Shown here: positions 24,142 to 33,394 of the stretch, piece after piece
Layout of the letters: every line of letters starts with the position of its first letter
How positions within the stretch are numbered: position 1 is the stretch's first letter
NCBI RefSeq assembly: GCF_900111145.1
Contig: NZ_FOIR01000005.1
Location: 62,001 to 126,000 of the forward strand
From: Roseivirga pacifica
GTDB lineage: Bacteria > Bacteroidota > Bacteroidia > Cytophagales > Cyclobacteriaceae
Direction: 5' to 3'
DNA length: 64,000 nucleotides
Notes under the pieces: model-generated
Database searches by the model: none
Told to the model about the DNA's origin: nothing
What the model saw: the letters and a program-made list of their open reading frames with translations, nothing else
Program-made: the position numbers and the translations under genes

Positions 24142-25277
24142 AATGCACAAAGTTTTTCGGCTGCTGCTTTCAATGTATCTTCATGCTTCGCGAAACAAAA
24201 CCGCAACACCTTGTTGTCTCGTCCATCGGCATAAAAAACCGAAGTTGGAATGGCAGCCACACCCACTTCTTTGGTTAACCATTCGGCAAACTCAATATCA
24301 CCTTTATCGCTGATAGCTGAATAATCCATGAGCTGAAAATAAGTACCATTTGAAGGAATGGGTTTGAATTTTGAAGGCTTCATCGCTTTTAAGAAATAGT
24401 CTCGCTTTTGCTGATACATTTTAGCCACTGCTTCATAAGTCGCAGGATTTTGTAGATAGTCGGCCAAAGCGTATTGGGTTGGCGTGTGTATGGTGAACGT
24501 ATTGAACTGATGAACTTTTCTGATCTCGGTAGTCAGCACTTCAGGCGCTATTAGGTAGCCCATACGCCAACCCGTGGCATGGAACGTCTTACCAAAAGAT
24601 GCTGTAACCACACAGCGTTTCCTCAACTTTTCAGACTTAAAAACTGACTGATGCATCTCCCCATCGAACACAATATGCTCATAGACCTCGTCCGACAACA
24701 CCAATATTTCGGTACCCGCTGTAATTTCTTCAAGCGCTGCTAAGTCCTCCTCAGAAATGATCGCCCCACTCGGGTTATGCGGAGAATTGATTAGTATCAT
24801 TTTAGTTTGAGGCGTAACGGCCTCGGCCACACTTTGCCAGTTGATAGCATAAGCACTGGTTAGTGGAACCCTCACAGCTTTGGCACCCTGCAGTTCAATA
24901 ATTGGTTGGTAGGCATCGTATGCCGGGTCCATTATTATGACTTCCTCCCCTGCGCTAACTAAGGCCGAAATACTACTATGAATCGCCTCAATAGCCCCGC
25001 AGGTAACCGTAATTTCAGTATCCACATTGGGCTTGTAGCCATAACATTGCTCCGTTTTGTTTGCAATTGCTTCGCGAAGGGCAGGCACCCCCGGCATGGG
25101 TGCATATTGGTTCATTCCGGACTTCATATAATGATGTACCCGGTCGATCAAATCGGGCGCAACATCAAAATCAGGAAAACCTTGAGAAAGGTTAATGGCA
25201 CCGTACTCCAGTGCCATTTTAGACATTTTAGTAAATATTGTTATCCCTACATTTGGGAGTTTTGAGCTAATCTGCAT
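24138..25277 (-). CDS. Methionine/glutamine aminotransferase, PLP class I/II (YbdL-like)
   Basis: Transfers amino groups to 2-oxo acids, probably 4-methylthio-2-oxobutyrate with glutamine as donor (last step of methionine salvage). 379 aa. The PLP lysine is K230 in TASFGKTFHATGWRMGY; NSPHNPSGA (165-172) and SDEVYEH (196-201) are the usual cofactor motifs. Start and length match family members. It is followed by an overlapping omega-amidase that would remove the 2-oxoglutaramate by-product. It lies 35 bp downstream of the acylase gene on the same strand. Confidence 0.9.
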   Translation of the reverse strand: MQISSKLPNVGITIFTKMSKMALEYGAINLSQGFPDFDVAPDLIDRVHHYMKSGMNQYAPMPGVPALREAIANKTEQCYGYKPNVDTEITVTCGAIEAIHSSISALVSAGEEVIIMDPAYDAYQPIIELQGAKAVRVPLTSAYAINWQSVAEAVTPQTKMILINSPHNPSGAIISEEDLAALEEITAGTEILVLSDEVYEHIVFDGEMHQSVFKSEKLRKRCVVTASFGKTFHATGWRMGYLIAPEVLTTEIRKVHQFNTFTIHTPTQYALADYLQNPATYEAVAKMYQQKRDYFLKAMKPSKFKPIPSNGTYFQLMDYSAISDKGDIEFAEWLTKEVGVAAIPTSVFYADGRDNKVLRFCFAKHEDTLKAAAEKLCAL

Positions 25278-25312
25278 AACTCAAAGATACAAGGCTAAAC
25301 GCCCCAAGCAAG

Positions 25313-27487
25313 CTACTTTTGTCTTTGCCCAGGCTTATAAGTTTCTTCCGCGCGAGCCTCAACATCTGCTTTGTAAAAAGGCACATCTTTAAACTCAATA
25401 TCAGCATAGCGCTGCGCCTGATCATGAAAGTGCGGAGAATCCGGATCACCACTTTGGCCACCGGCCAACATAGACTTAGCCTTTACTTTGTCGCCAAACT
25501 CTACCATAGCCACAAAGCTATTCCCTCTGTAACCATAAATCTTTTTGGTGTCTTTTCCAGCCCTTGCGCCAAAGGCAGCCAATGCGCCCCATCGGCCTGT
25601 AGTCATTCCCACAGCAATTGACGGTTGGTCATCATCGTACTGCAAATCCATATCGCCAGACAAGCGCTGAAAACGGTTATACTCACCCCATGGCAATTCC
25701 CAAGTACCGAAATCGGCTTCAATTTGCTTAAGCGCGGTTTCGAAGATTGCCAGCTTTTTAGCATCGGCTAAACCGGTACCAAGGTAATCAAAACGCTCCA
25801 TGCCATTTCCTTCGCGTGGCACCTCGCCACTGCCGTAGTATGCGATGCCATAGAAATGCGCCAAAGTCATAGCAACTGATTCTTTAGATGTAGTGAGATC
25901 CCAACTCTTCATAATGTCGTAAGCCTTTTTCCATTCGCGTTTCTTTGCAGGGTTGCGGTCAAAAGCCTGAATTAAGCCTGGAACAACCTGCTCGAAGGCT
26001 GGCAAATAAGGGTCGTGCGCGAGCGTAATCACATCATCAATAGTCATGTCTTCCATTTGACTCAGCACTTTTACGGCATGCACCCCTCTAAAATTCTCCT
26101 CGTCCGGTGCCATATAGAACGGATAATCTTCCGCCTTAGGGCTAAATTCGGCAGCCGCTGTAAACGGAGTTGAATTACAGTTTTGTATCCAACCATTCTC
26201 AGGGTTTACAATTGTAATAATGTCTTCCAATTCATGCATTCCTTGCCAGTCGGTAGCAGGGTTGCTACCATCAACCGGGCGAGAATAGTCGAACTGTGGG
26301 TCTCTTTTCGGGATGAAATCTCCGTGGTAATAAGCGATTGTTCCATCAGCATCGGCATAAACCGTGTTGTTCGATGAGTTTCTACGAATTTTCATCATGT
26401 CCCAAAACTCATTGTGGTTACTGGTTTTGGTTCTTTGGAAAGACTGAATAAGTGCATCTACCGGCTCCCAATTGAGGGCCGTTGACACCCACTGATCACC
26501 AATTTTTCCGGTAATCGGTCCGTGATGTGTTCTATACATTGGAAAAGTTTTCTCCTTCATTTGATCCCCGTCTTTGTACTTAAGCGTCACTTCCGAAGTC
26601 CAAACATCTCTCCATTCTTCACCATACTTATACTGCAGTTTGCCATCACGCTCTTCTACAGTTTCCAGAAAATCATCTTTAAAATCTACGCGGGTCGAAG
26701 TGTGCATCCATCCATTTTTCTCATTAAAACCCTGATAAATGAAGAACTGCCCCCAAGTAGTGGCGCCATATGCATTCAGTCCTTCTTCACTAACCACCTG
26801 CGATTCGCCACGGAAGTAGAAAGAAGTATGCGGATTGATTACCAACATGGCATTGCCAGAAGCAGTATGCTCTCCAGCAATAGCAAAACCATTCGACCCC
26901 TTTGGCTCTTCAAAAACATCTTCTTGCTCTTGGAAATCAGCAAAGGCCATGGCTTCATTTTTACCATAAAAAGCCTCAATTCTGCGTGTAGAAACACTCT
27001 CGATATCTCCGCCAATCGATCCTTCGAAAAAGAACAGCGGGAACCATGGTTCAAAGTGCGTTAGCACTTTTGGCTGCACCTCTGGATGCGTATGTAAGTA
27101 GTAGTTTACACCATCGGCATATGCTTGGCACAGTTCTTTGAGCCAATCTGGCGCCTCTTTATAAGCCTCTTTAGCCTCGTCAATGGTCATGTAAAGTCTC
27201 GCGCGAAGGTCGCTAAATAGCGCCTCTTCACCTTCCGCTTCGGCTAGACGGCCAAGTGCCCAATAGTAATTGCGCTCTACTCGCGGAAAATCGTCTTCGC
27301 ATTGTGCGTAGAGCATTCCGAAAACAGCATCGGCATCGGTTTTTCCATAAATATGAGGCACGCCAAAATCATCGCGGATAATGGTTACGTTTTCGGCTTG
27401 GGCTTTCCAGCGGTCAACTTCAGTGTTTCCACCAGGCTGGCAAGCCACAATACTTAATAAGAGAAGGGTATAAAAAAGATGCTTCAT
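25313..27487 (-). CDS. Penicillin acylase family Ntn-hydrolase, lipoprotein
   Basis: Amide hydrolase of the penicillin / acyl-homoserine-lactone acylase superfamily; precursor cleaves itself to expose an N-terminal serine. 724 aa. Lipoprotein signal peptide with Cys16 (LLLLSIVACQPGG). Alpha chain 1-197, nucleophile S198 after G197 (EPKGSNGFAIAG), beta chain to the end. The oxyanion and asparagine regions further on (VINPHTSFYFRG) are in order. The natural substrate is unknown: N-acyl amino acids, AHLs and beta-lactams are all possible. First of a likely three-gene run with aminotransferase and omega-amidase. Confidence 0.88.
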   Translation of the reverse strand: MKHLFYTLLLLSIVACQPGGNTEVDRWKAQAENVTIIRDDFGVPHIYGKTDADAVFGMLYAQCEDDFPRVERNYYWALGRLAEAEGEEALFSDLRARLYMTIDEAKEAYKEAPDWLKELCQAYADGVNYYLHTHPEVQPKVLTHFEPWFPLFFFEGSIGGDIESVSTRRIEAFYGKNEAMAFADFQEQEDVFEEPKGSNGFAIAGEHTASGNAMLVINPHTSFYFRGESQVVSEEGLNAYGATTWGQFFIYQGFNEKNGWMHTSTRVDFKDDFLETVEERDGKLQYKYGEEWRDVWTSEVTLKYKDGDQMKEKTFPMYRTHHGPITGKIGDQWVSTALNWEPVDALIQSFQRTKTSNHNEFWDMMKIRRNSSNNTVYADADGTIAYYHGDFIPKRDPQFDYSRPVDGSNPATDWQGMHELEDIITIVNPENGWIQNCNSTPFTAAAEFSPKAEDYPFYMAPDEENFRGVHAVKVLSQMEDMTIDDVITLAHDPYLPAFEQVVPGLIQAFDRNPAKKREWKKAYDIMKSWDLTTSKESVAMTLAHFYGIAYYGSGEVPREGNGMERFDYLGTGLADAKKLAIFETALKQIEADFGTWELPWGEYNRFQRLSGDMDLQYDDDQPSIAVGMTTGRWGALAAFGARAGKDTKKIYGYRGNSFVAMVEFGDKVKAKSMLAGGQSGDPDSPHFHDQAQRYADIEFKDVPFYKADVEARAEETYKPGQRQK

Positions 27488-27557
27488 AGGTGTAATTCTT
27501 TGAACAGAAAATTAGACCTATGAAGCAGAATTTAAAAACTAAATGTGGTGAGTGGAA

Positions 27558-28223
27558 CTAGTCCTTTCTTTCGAGCAAAACATTGGTAAGCTCAATAAGC
27601 TCTCCCATGCTCCCTACGCTACCCATATTTATTCTATACTTATCATTAACCACCAAAGTAGGCACACTCATAATTTGGCGATCTTGCCATAGCTGCACCA
27701 TATCTTCGGTCTTTTTATTAATGCTCTTATTGGCAAAAAGCTTATCAAACTCGCTTGAAGACACTTCATTAGCCTCGAAAATTTCTTTAATTCCGGCTAC
27801 ATCTGTAAGTGGCTCTTCGCCCAAATGAATTCTAGCAAAAAACTGCTTTGAAAGCTCTGGCATTTTGCCCAGTTCTTCCATCATTACAAAAGCCTTTACA
27901 ATTGCTACGCCTTGCAAAGAATCGTTTTGAGGAATATAACTTACGTGCGACTTCTCAAACTTCGCTCCGTTAATCGAGGTTTTTAAGGTGTCTAAGTATG
28001 CTTCAAACTGAAAACAGTGACCACAGTAAAGCGAGAAAAACTCGGTAACAACCGGCTCTTCAGACGCCTTCTCTGAAACTACATTGTAGTGGACACCCTC
28101 CTGAAACTTACTTTGTTGAACTTGCTGAGCTTGCTGCTCTTCTTGTTTTTCCTCTTTATTATTTTGTGCACATGCCGTTGTTGCGGCCAAAATTATAATC
28201 AGTCCTAAAAGGTAGTTTTTCAT
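27558..28223 (-). CDS. DsbA-like thiol:disulfide oxidoreductase lipoprotein
   Basis: Oxidises or isomerises disulfides outside the cytoplasm. The start is ATG 28223 (MKNYLLGLIIILAATTACAQ), giving 221 aa; the lipobox cysteine is residue 18. A Glu/Gln-rich linker (23-38) precedes the thioredoxin-fold DsbA domain with active site C67-G-H-C70 (FFSLYCGHCFQFE) and an inserted helical domain; the cis-proline lies in MSVPTLVVNDKY. Lipid anchoring is unusual relative to soluble E. coli DsbA. No DsbB partner is seen in the window. Confidence 0.9.
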   Translation of the reverse strand: MKNYLLGLIIILAATTACAQNNKEEKQEEQQAQQVQQSKFQEGVHYNVVSEKASEEPVVTEFFSLYCGHCFQFEAYLDTLKTSINGAKFEKSHVSYIPQNDSLQGVAIVKAFVMMEELGKMPELSKQFFARIHLGEEPLTDVAGIKEIFEANEVSSSEFDKLFANKSINKKTEDMVQLWQDRQIMSVPTLVVNDKYRINMGSVGSMGELIELTNVLLERKD

Positions 28224-28309
28224 AACACTAGGTTTTTCACGAAAGTAAAACAAAAGATACTCCCATAGAACGAAAAACCGCGATTAATAGCCGTTTTTAG
28301 GCCAAAAAC

Positions 28310-28969
28310 TTAGCTACCTCCTTGCGAACTTGGTTCAGCTAAAGAAATGGCTTTATTAATACCGCGTTTCCCCCGCTCGTAAAGCTGCAATTGCCTCGGG
28401 TCATTACGGTTTAGCTTACGATATTCTTCGGCCGTGAGTCCCACACGTTCTCCATAAATACTGTAATAGGCAGCATTGATTTGATCCATTACGGCAATAA
28501 ACATTTCGTAACTACTCCCTCTATCTGTTTTTAAAGAGACGATTGCTCTACTCGGTGCATCGGAAGATTCTGAGTCGCCCAATTTTGAGCGAATGTAGTT
28601 CTGCATGCGTGGTGGCAGCGACTGAAAGGTCTGATTATCCGTAACCTTATCCGAACCACGTTTCTTATCATCGGGGTTGCCAAAGTTTAACACGAAATCG
28701 TAAACCAACCCTTCAATCTCTGATACATCATCCACAATCTCCTGCTCCACCATTAGTTTGTCTAAAGAATTCAATTGGATCTTTAGCAAATTTCGTTCTG
28801 GCAGCGGCACATCTTCCTGCTCCTGCTTGGGTGGCGGCAACTGCATAAGCAGGCCTTTATTGGTTGCTATCTGGGTTGTTACCAAAAAGAAGATTAGTAA
28901 CAAAAAGGCAATGTCGGCCATTGAGCCTGCATTTACCTCACTGGGTGTTCTGTTTTTTCTATAAGCCAT
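28310..28969 (-). CDS. exbD: ExbD/TolR family biopolymer transport protein
   Basis: Stator component that, with ExbB and TonB (or TolQ), couples proton flow to outer-membrane transport. 219 aa: short cytoplasmic start (MAYRKNRTPSEVNAGSMADI), one membrane helix (about 21-35, AFLLLIFFLVTTQIA) with the conserved Asp before it (SMADIAFLL), then a long periplasmic domain. The periplasmic part is longer than E. coli ExbD (141 aa) but similar to other Bacteroidota forms. No exbB or tonB is adjacent, which is unusual. Confidence 0.88.
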   Translation of the reverse strand: MAYRKNRTPSEVNAGSMADIAFLLLIFFLVTTQIATNKGLLMQLPPPKQEQEDVPLPERNLLKIQLNSLDKLMVEQEIVDDVSEIEGLVYDFVLNFGNPDDKKRGSDKVTDNQTFQSLPPRMQNYIRSKLGDSESSDAPSRAIVSLKTDRGSSYEMFIAVMDQINAAYYSIYGERVGLTAEEYRKLNRNDPRQLQLYERGKRGINKAISLAEPSSQGGS

Positions 28970-29057
28970 TTCGGTTGATTTAAAATATTAGTTAATAAAC
29001 TAATTTTATAGTTTTAAATCAACTAAACAAATAGTTTAATTTAATGGAGCGTGAAAT

Positions 29058-31679
29058 TTAATTATTGAAAATTGAAGCAACCCCGATTCTCACACCAAAC
29101 TCTTTGGCCTCCCAGCCTTGGAATGACTGCACAAACTCCAACCTAAGCACACGGAAAATATTGTCGATGGTATAACCTACCTCCATATAATTGTCGGAAG
29201 TTGGGGTGTGCAGGTAGTTCACAAAAAGGTTCTCCTTTATTCCACTAAGGCGCAGTACCGGTAATTGGGTAAAAAGCAGTTTTCTGAACCGAATATGGCT
29301 CAGTACCGAAACATATTCCTGTGCAGTACTGTGTGCATAGTAATCGAGCAACCTATAGCCGCCCGTTACATCCATAGGTGTGAATTCAATGCGGTTACCT
29401 TGAAAATGCTTGTAATCCATAAACAGTAACTGCTGAGAATTCTGGCCAAAGAATTTGCCCGCCTCCATGTCTAAGTCAATTTTGGCCCTAACACCAATAT
29501 CGAAAGTTGTCTTTAGGCCAAATTCAAGGTTATCGAATTTGGTTTCACTATTTGCAACGCCTTCAATCCCCTTTCTATAAGTAAGTCTCAACTCTGGAGA
29601 ACTATTGTTCAACGGAATAAGACGCCCATTGTACCTACGGAATTTCAACCACGGTTTTGCCCTAAAGTTGAACTGCGTAATGAAAGCCTTAGCATCGTTA
29701 AACATGTAAATAGCATCATCTGGGTTCGGTCCCATTTCCATGTTTAGCGGCACGTTGCTATCATACGCCCTATTCTCACTATCAAAAAATCTATAGTTGG
29801 TATTATTAAATAGCTGGCTCCTGTTGGCCCATTCAACCTTAGCACTTAAGGTATAACGGTAGTTGAACCTACGCGCCCAACTGGCATCAACATACTGCTT
29901 TTCGTAAAGTTTCATGTAATTCCGCTCGAAGAACAAGGAGTATAATGTATTCATTAGCGGGTCTACCACACCAGGATTAAACTGTTCTACATAACTACCG
30001 CCCGACACCCTGAAAGTGCTACGCTGTTCACGCTCGCCAATACCAAATTGAGTTTCTAACTTTCCGTAAAGTGTTTCGCTTGCAAATCCATAACGCACAA
30101 AGGGGCTTATTCTAGTTCTTGTAGTGGTATCGTTTCTCCATAAAAACGTACCCGTAAAATCCATGTTCCAACCTTCAACGGTATTAAACCTTAGGTGTGG
30201 CACAAAGCCCGGGAAGTCGAAGCGCAGGCGTTCTCCAAATTTGTAATACCCACCAAAAAACACATCCGTTGGTTTAAAGCGTGCGCCATTCCGCTTTAGT
30301 GTAGAATCGGCTTCTGCCTGAGCTTTTTCCGCCACGTAAGTACTGTCTTCTCGTTGGTAACCTTCAACCTCTTTGCTGGTTAACGGCACAGGGCGCACAC
30401 GTGCCCAATAAAGCGAATCCTTCTTTGCTGCCAAACTATCAACCTTAAAGCTATAATCCGACACCACATCTGGTTCATCACGTTCCTTGAGTTCGGCCTT
30501 TTCATACTCACGCATAAGTTTGCGGAACTGCTTGCGCGAAACTTCTTTGTCTTCTTCAAAAACTTGCTGAACGCCTTCCTCCAGATTGCCTTCCCTAATC
30601 GCAGCGATTTCCTCTGGTGCGGCATCAATTTTCTCGTCAACCAATATTACCGATGGATCCAAATCTTCATTTGGAACTACCTTATAGTTACTTACCGAAG
30701 CCAGGTATGAATACTTACCTGACAAGCCAAAGATTGATCCCCAGAACTCAAATTGTTGGTTTACTGGCATCCAAATTTCCTCCTCTACCGGAGCATAAAT
30801 CTGTTTGATGTGAATTTTGAAGCCCATGTAACTGGTCATCAGGTCAAGCGAATGAATGTTCCAAAAATTCTCGCGGATATAAATCATCCCCTCAAAAACA
30901 TCATCCCCTTTAGATCTTGGTGTTACTTTTATCTTGTTAATTTCATCACCATTCTCTCTGAAACTACCTTGGTATTCAAACTTGTAGTATGAAAATGCTC
31001 GAGGGTTTAAAGGCGAAATAGCATTCACCACTTTGGGCATATAAAAGCTCCCATTAATGTATGCATTGGGGTTTGCATTGTTCATGTCTTGCCCCGATGC
31101 CCTAACAGAAATAACTTTCTCTTCGAACTTATTAGGACGTTCAAAGTAAATTTCGCTCACAGATTCGGAAGTATACACCTGGCTGGTATCGAGTCCTTCT
31201 TTTTCGAAAGTGCGCTTTAAAATCCAGGGCACATTCGTAATCTGGCCGGTTCCTTTCATATATACATCGGCCGAATAACTATCGTTTTGCAGTAGATGAT
31301 ATTCCGCCTTGGCAATGGCTTTTCGCATAATGGTATAAGATGGGTCTTCGGCTTTGCCAGAAACCTCGAAAGTTGGCAGTTCGATTACCTGCTCATCCAT
31401 TTTAATGTGCAGCTCGACAAAGCTATTTCTTACAGTGATTTTTCTGGTTTGGCTGGCATAGCCCATATACTGAAAAGTAACCTGATAGCTCCCTGAGCTT
31501 AGGGGTAGTTCAAAGTTTCCTTCGAGGTTAGTAGAAGTACCAGTGCCAATTTCCTTTACAAAAATGGAAGCGAAAGGAAGCGGAGCCCCCTTTCCATCTT
31601 TTATGGTTCCCTTTATGCCTTGGGCGACCATTCCCAGCGAGAAAAAGCATAATGTAAGTGTGAGTAATGAGCGTTGCAT
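29058..31679 (-). CDS. DUF5686 outer-membrane protein with carboxypeptidase-regulatory domain
   Basis: Predicted outer-membrane protein of unknown role. 873 aa: signal peptide (MQRSLLTLTLCFFSLGMVAQ), a CarboxypepD_reg-like beta-sandwich (about 21-105, GIKGTIKDGKGAPLPFASIF), then the DUF5686 region to the end, with a charged coiled section near 385-425 and a C-terminal series of barrel-like strands finishing LEFVQSFQGWEAKEFGVRIG. Proteins of this type resemble TonB receptors without a plug and are widespread in Bacteroidota. Single-gene unit. Confidence 0.85.
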   Translation of the reverse strand: MQRSLLTLTLCFFSLGMVAQGIKGTIKDGKGAPLPFASIFVKEIGTGTSTNLEGNFELPLSSGSYQVTFQYMGYASQTRKITVRNSFVELHIKMDEQVIELPTFEVSGKAEDPSYTIMRKAIAKAEYHLLQNDSYSADVYMKGTGQITNVPWILKRTFEKEGLDTSQVYTSESVSEIYFERPNKFEEKVISVRASGQDMNNANPNAYINGSFYMPKVVNAISPLNPRAFSYYKFEYQGSFRENGDEINKIKVTPRSKGDDVFEGMIYIRENFWNIHSLDLMTSYMGFKIHIKQIYAPVEEEIWMPVNQQFEFWGSIFGLSGKYSYLASVSNYKVVPNEDLDPSVILVDEKIDAAPEEIAAIREGNLEEGVQQVFEEDKEVSRKQFRKLMREYEKAELKERDEPDVVSDYSFKVDSLAAKKDSLYWARVRPVPLTSKEVEGYQREDSTYVAEKAQAEADSTLKRNGARFKPTDVFFGGYYKFGERLRFDFPGFVPHLRFNTVEGWNMDFTGTFLWRNDTTTRTRISPFVRYGFASETLYGKLETQFGIGEREQRSTFRVSGGSYVEQFNPGVVDPLMNTLYSLFFERNYMKLYEKQYVDASWARRFNYRYTLSAKVEWANRSQLFNNTNYRFFDSENRAYDSNVPLNMEMGPNPDDAIYMFNDAKAFITQFNFRAKPWLKFRRYNGRLIPLNNSSPELRLTYRKGIEGVANSETKFDNLEFGLKTTFDIGVRAKIDLDMEAGKFFGQNSQQLLFMDYKHFQGNRIEFTPMDVTGGYRLLDYYAHSTAQEYVSVLSHIRFRKLLFTQLPVLRLSGIKENLFVNYLHTPTSDNYMEVGYTIDNIFRVLRLEFVQSFQGWEAKEFGVRIGVASIFNN

Positions 31680-31932
31680 TGATTGAGTTTTGTTTGACCA
31701 AGAGCAAAAATTGCCCCAATGTTTCTATCCTTTGTGGGGTAGACGCAGAAAGCAGTTAAAAGGTCTGCTGACTATCCACTTTTTTTCTCCAAGTTGGGGA
31801 ATCCATTTCTAAAATAATGATAATTCTTGTTAAGAAAGGACAAAAAGACCGAAGTCGGATCACGGAAAACAGAAGTAAGCCTGCCTACACAGATTGCGGC
31901 AGGTGAAAAGTCGGGAGGCAGAAAAGGGAAGT
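31680..31932. other. Intergenic region with degenerate repeat remnants
   Basis: About 250 bp upstream of the DUF5686 gene and downstream of nadD. Holds a CCTGCC ... GGCAGG inverted repeat (31880-31903, family C-like) and GAAGTC-type heptamer traces near 31848-31930. No coding frame or RNA gene seen. Confidence 0.5.
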
Positions 31933-32508
31933 CTATTGATAGAACTTCTTCATTCTGATGTAATCTACCACGGTAGATGGCAGCAGGTATTGCACCGAAT
32001 GATTATTGCGAATGGAGTTGCGAATAAAGGTGGCCGAAATATCGAGCATTGGCGACTCTATATACCGTATGTTGTCGTGGGTAACTTTTATTTTGCTTTT
32101 GTCTACTTGTGGTCTTGGATAAACATAAAGCCCAAAGTTTTCAAGAATGGCCTGATGATTCTTCCATTTATGAAAATGCACCAAATTATCCTCGCCAATT
32201 ATGAGTTTGAACTCGTGGTTTTCGTGCTTATCAGATAGATAGGCCAATGTATCGGCAGTGTAGCTTGGGCGCGGCATGTTAAACTCAATATCGCTGGCGC
32301 GAAACTTATAGTTATCGGCAATTGCCAGCTCCACCATTTTCAGTCGGTCGAACTCATGCAATAGCGAACTACTACTTTTAAAAGGATTGAGTGGGCTCAC
32401 CACAAACCAAACCTCATCCAAGTCGGTTTGGTCGGCCATAACATCGGCAATTACCAAATGGCCTATATGAATAGGGTTAAAGGAGCCAAAAAACAGACCT
32501 ACTTTCAC
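31933..32508 (-). CDS. nadD: Nicotinate-nucleotide adenylyltransferase
   Basis: Joins nicotinate mononucleotide and ATP to make deamido-NAD. 191 aa, normal length. Nucleotidyltransferase motif with HIGH at 14-17 (FFGSFNPIHIGHLV); the C-terminal ISATFIRN is the second nucleotide-binding motif. Last gene of a tight run sigma / anti-sigma-like / gmk / nadD with 2-bp gaps, so it is very likely cotranscribed with the sigma gene. Confidence 0.96.
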   Translation of the reverse strand: MKVGLFFGSFNPIHIGHLVIADVMADQTDLDEVWFVVSPLNPFKSSSSLLHEFDRLKMVELAIADNYKFRASDIEFNMPRPSYTADTLAYLSDKHENHEFKLIIGEDNLVHFHKWKNHQAILENFGLYVYPRPQVDKSKIKVTHDNIRYIESPMLDISATFIRNSIRNNHSVQYLLPSTVVDYIRMKKFYQ

Positions 32509-32510
32509 TG

Positions 32511-33083
32511 CTATTTCTTTAAGAAGTCGGAAACTAATTCTTCTGCTTTAGCAAAAGAACTGTCCAAATCTTCATTAAGCAAGGTTACATCAAACTTATC
32601 TTCAAAAGACATCTCGAATTCGGCACGATAAAGACGCTGCGACAAGCTTTCGCGTGACTCAGTCCCCCGAGCAGTAAGCCTCTTTTCAAGCTCTTCCATA
32701 CTTGGCACTTTCACAAAAACCGCAAGGGCAGCATCACCAAAGTACTTTTTAAGGTTCATGGCACCTTTTACTTCCACATCGAAAATTACGTGCTTGCCTT
32801 CATTCCAAATGCGTTGCACCTCTTCCTTTAATGTGCCGTAATAGTTACCCGTGTAAACCTCTTCCCACTCAATAAATTCGTTGCTGTCTATTTTCTTTTT
32901 AAACTCCTCTTTCGATAAAAAGTAATAGTCCTTTCCATGCTGCTCGCTTCTACCACGTTTGTCACGTGTAGAGGCCGAAATTGAAAAGCTGAGTGTTGGA
33001 ATTTGCTGCAGTAGGTGTTTAACAATAGTTGTCTTGCCAGAACCTGACGGTGCTGCAAAAATGATGGCCTTACCTTGTGTCAT
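32511..33083 (-). CDS. gmk: Guanylate kinase
   Basis: Phosphorylates GMP to GDP. 190 aa. P-loop A10-PSGSGKT at 10-18 ([11 protein letters not shown]), GMP-binding [20 protein letters not shown] (38-57) and the YGTLKEEV motif are all present. Two bp from the genes on either side. Confidence 0.97.
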   Translation of the reverse strand: MTQGKAIIFAAPSGSGKTTIVKHLLQQIPTLSFSISASTRDKRGRSEQHGKDYYFLSKEEFKKKIDSNEFIEWEEVYTGNYYGTLKEEVQRIWNEGKHVIFDVEVKGAMNLKKYFGDAALAVFVKVPSMEELEKRLTARGTESRESLSQRLYRAEFEMSFEDKFDVTLLNEDLDSSFAKAEELVSDFLKK

Positions 33084-33085
33084 GC

Positions 33086-33394
33086 TTACAGGTTAACGCT
33101 GTTTTTGATAGTTTGAGCCAAGTCTTTTGGTAACTCTGAGCGGTGAGCACACAGCTTAGCCTTGATTTCTGCTTGAATGCTCTTTTCTTTCTCATAGGTA
33201 AAGTTCGACTTCACGCAGGTCTTGATTTTCTCTTCAAAAACCGACCTCGACTCATCATCAGCTTCACCGTCTAGCACCAGTTGCACTAGCTCAGAAAAGC
33301 CATCTTCGTCTATCAAATTTCCCTGTTCGCAATAGCACTTTTTAAAAGTCTTTTTGAACCAGTTAGAAAATTCTCCCATTTCTTCTTTATTCAT
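33086..33394 (-). CDS. Probable anti-sigma factor (small, soluble)
   Basis: 102 aa from ATG 33394 ([13 protein letters not shown]; a start three codons upstream is also possible), overlapping the sigma gene end by 8 bp. The central [22 protein letters not shown] resembles the helical zinc-finger core of anti-sigma factors (LDGEL..E...E.H...C), and Cys residues occur at KKCYC, KTC and KLC, but the classical HxxxCxxC is incomplete. There is no membrane segment, so it would be cytoplasmic. The call rests mainly on position directly after the sigma gene. Confidence 0.6.
   Translation of the reverse strand: MNKEEMGEFSNWFKKTFKKCYCEQGNLIDEDGFSELVQLVLDGEADDESRSVFEEKIKTCVKSNFTYEKEKSIQAEIKAKLCAHRSELPKDLAQTIKNSVNL

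Noticed and set aside
24978-25265. Open frames on the strand opposite the aminotransferase
   Set aside because: They lie wholly inside a well supported gene, have no recognisable domain, and no promoter or start context of their own.
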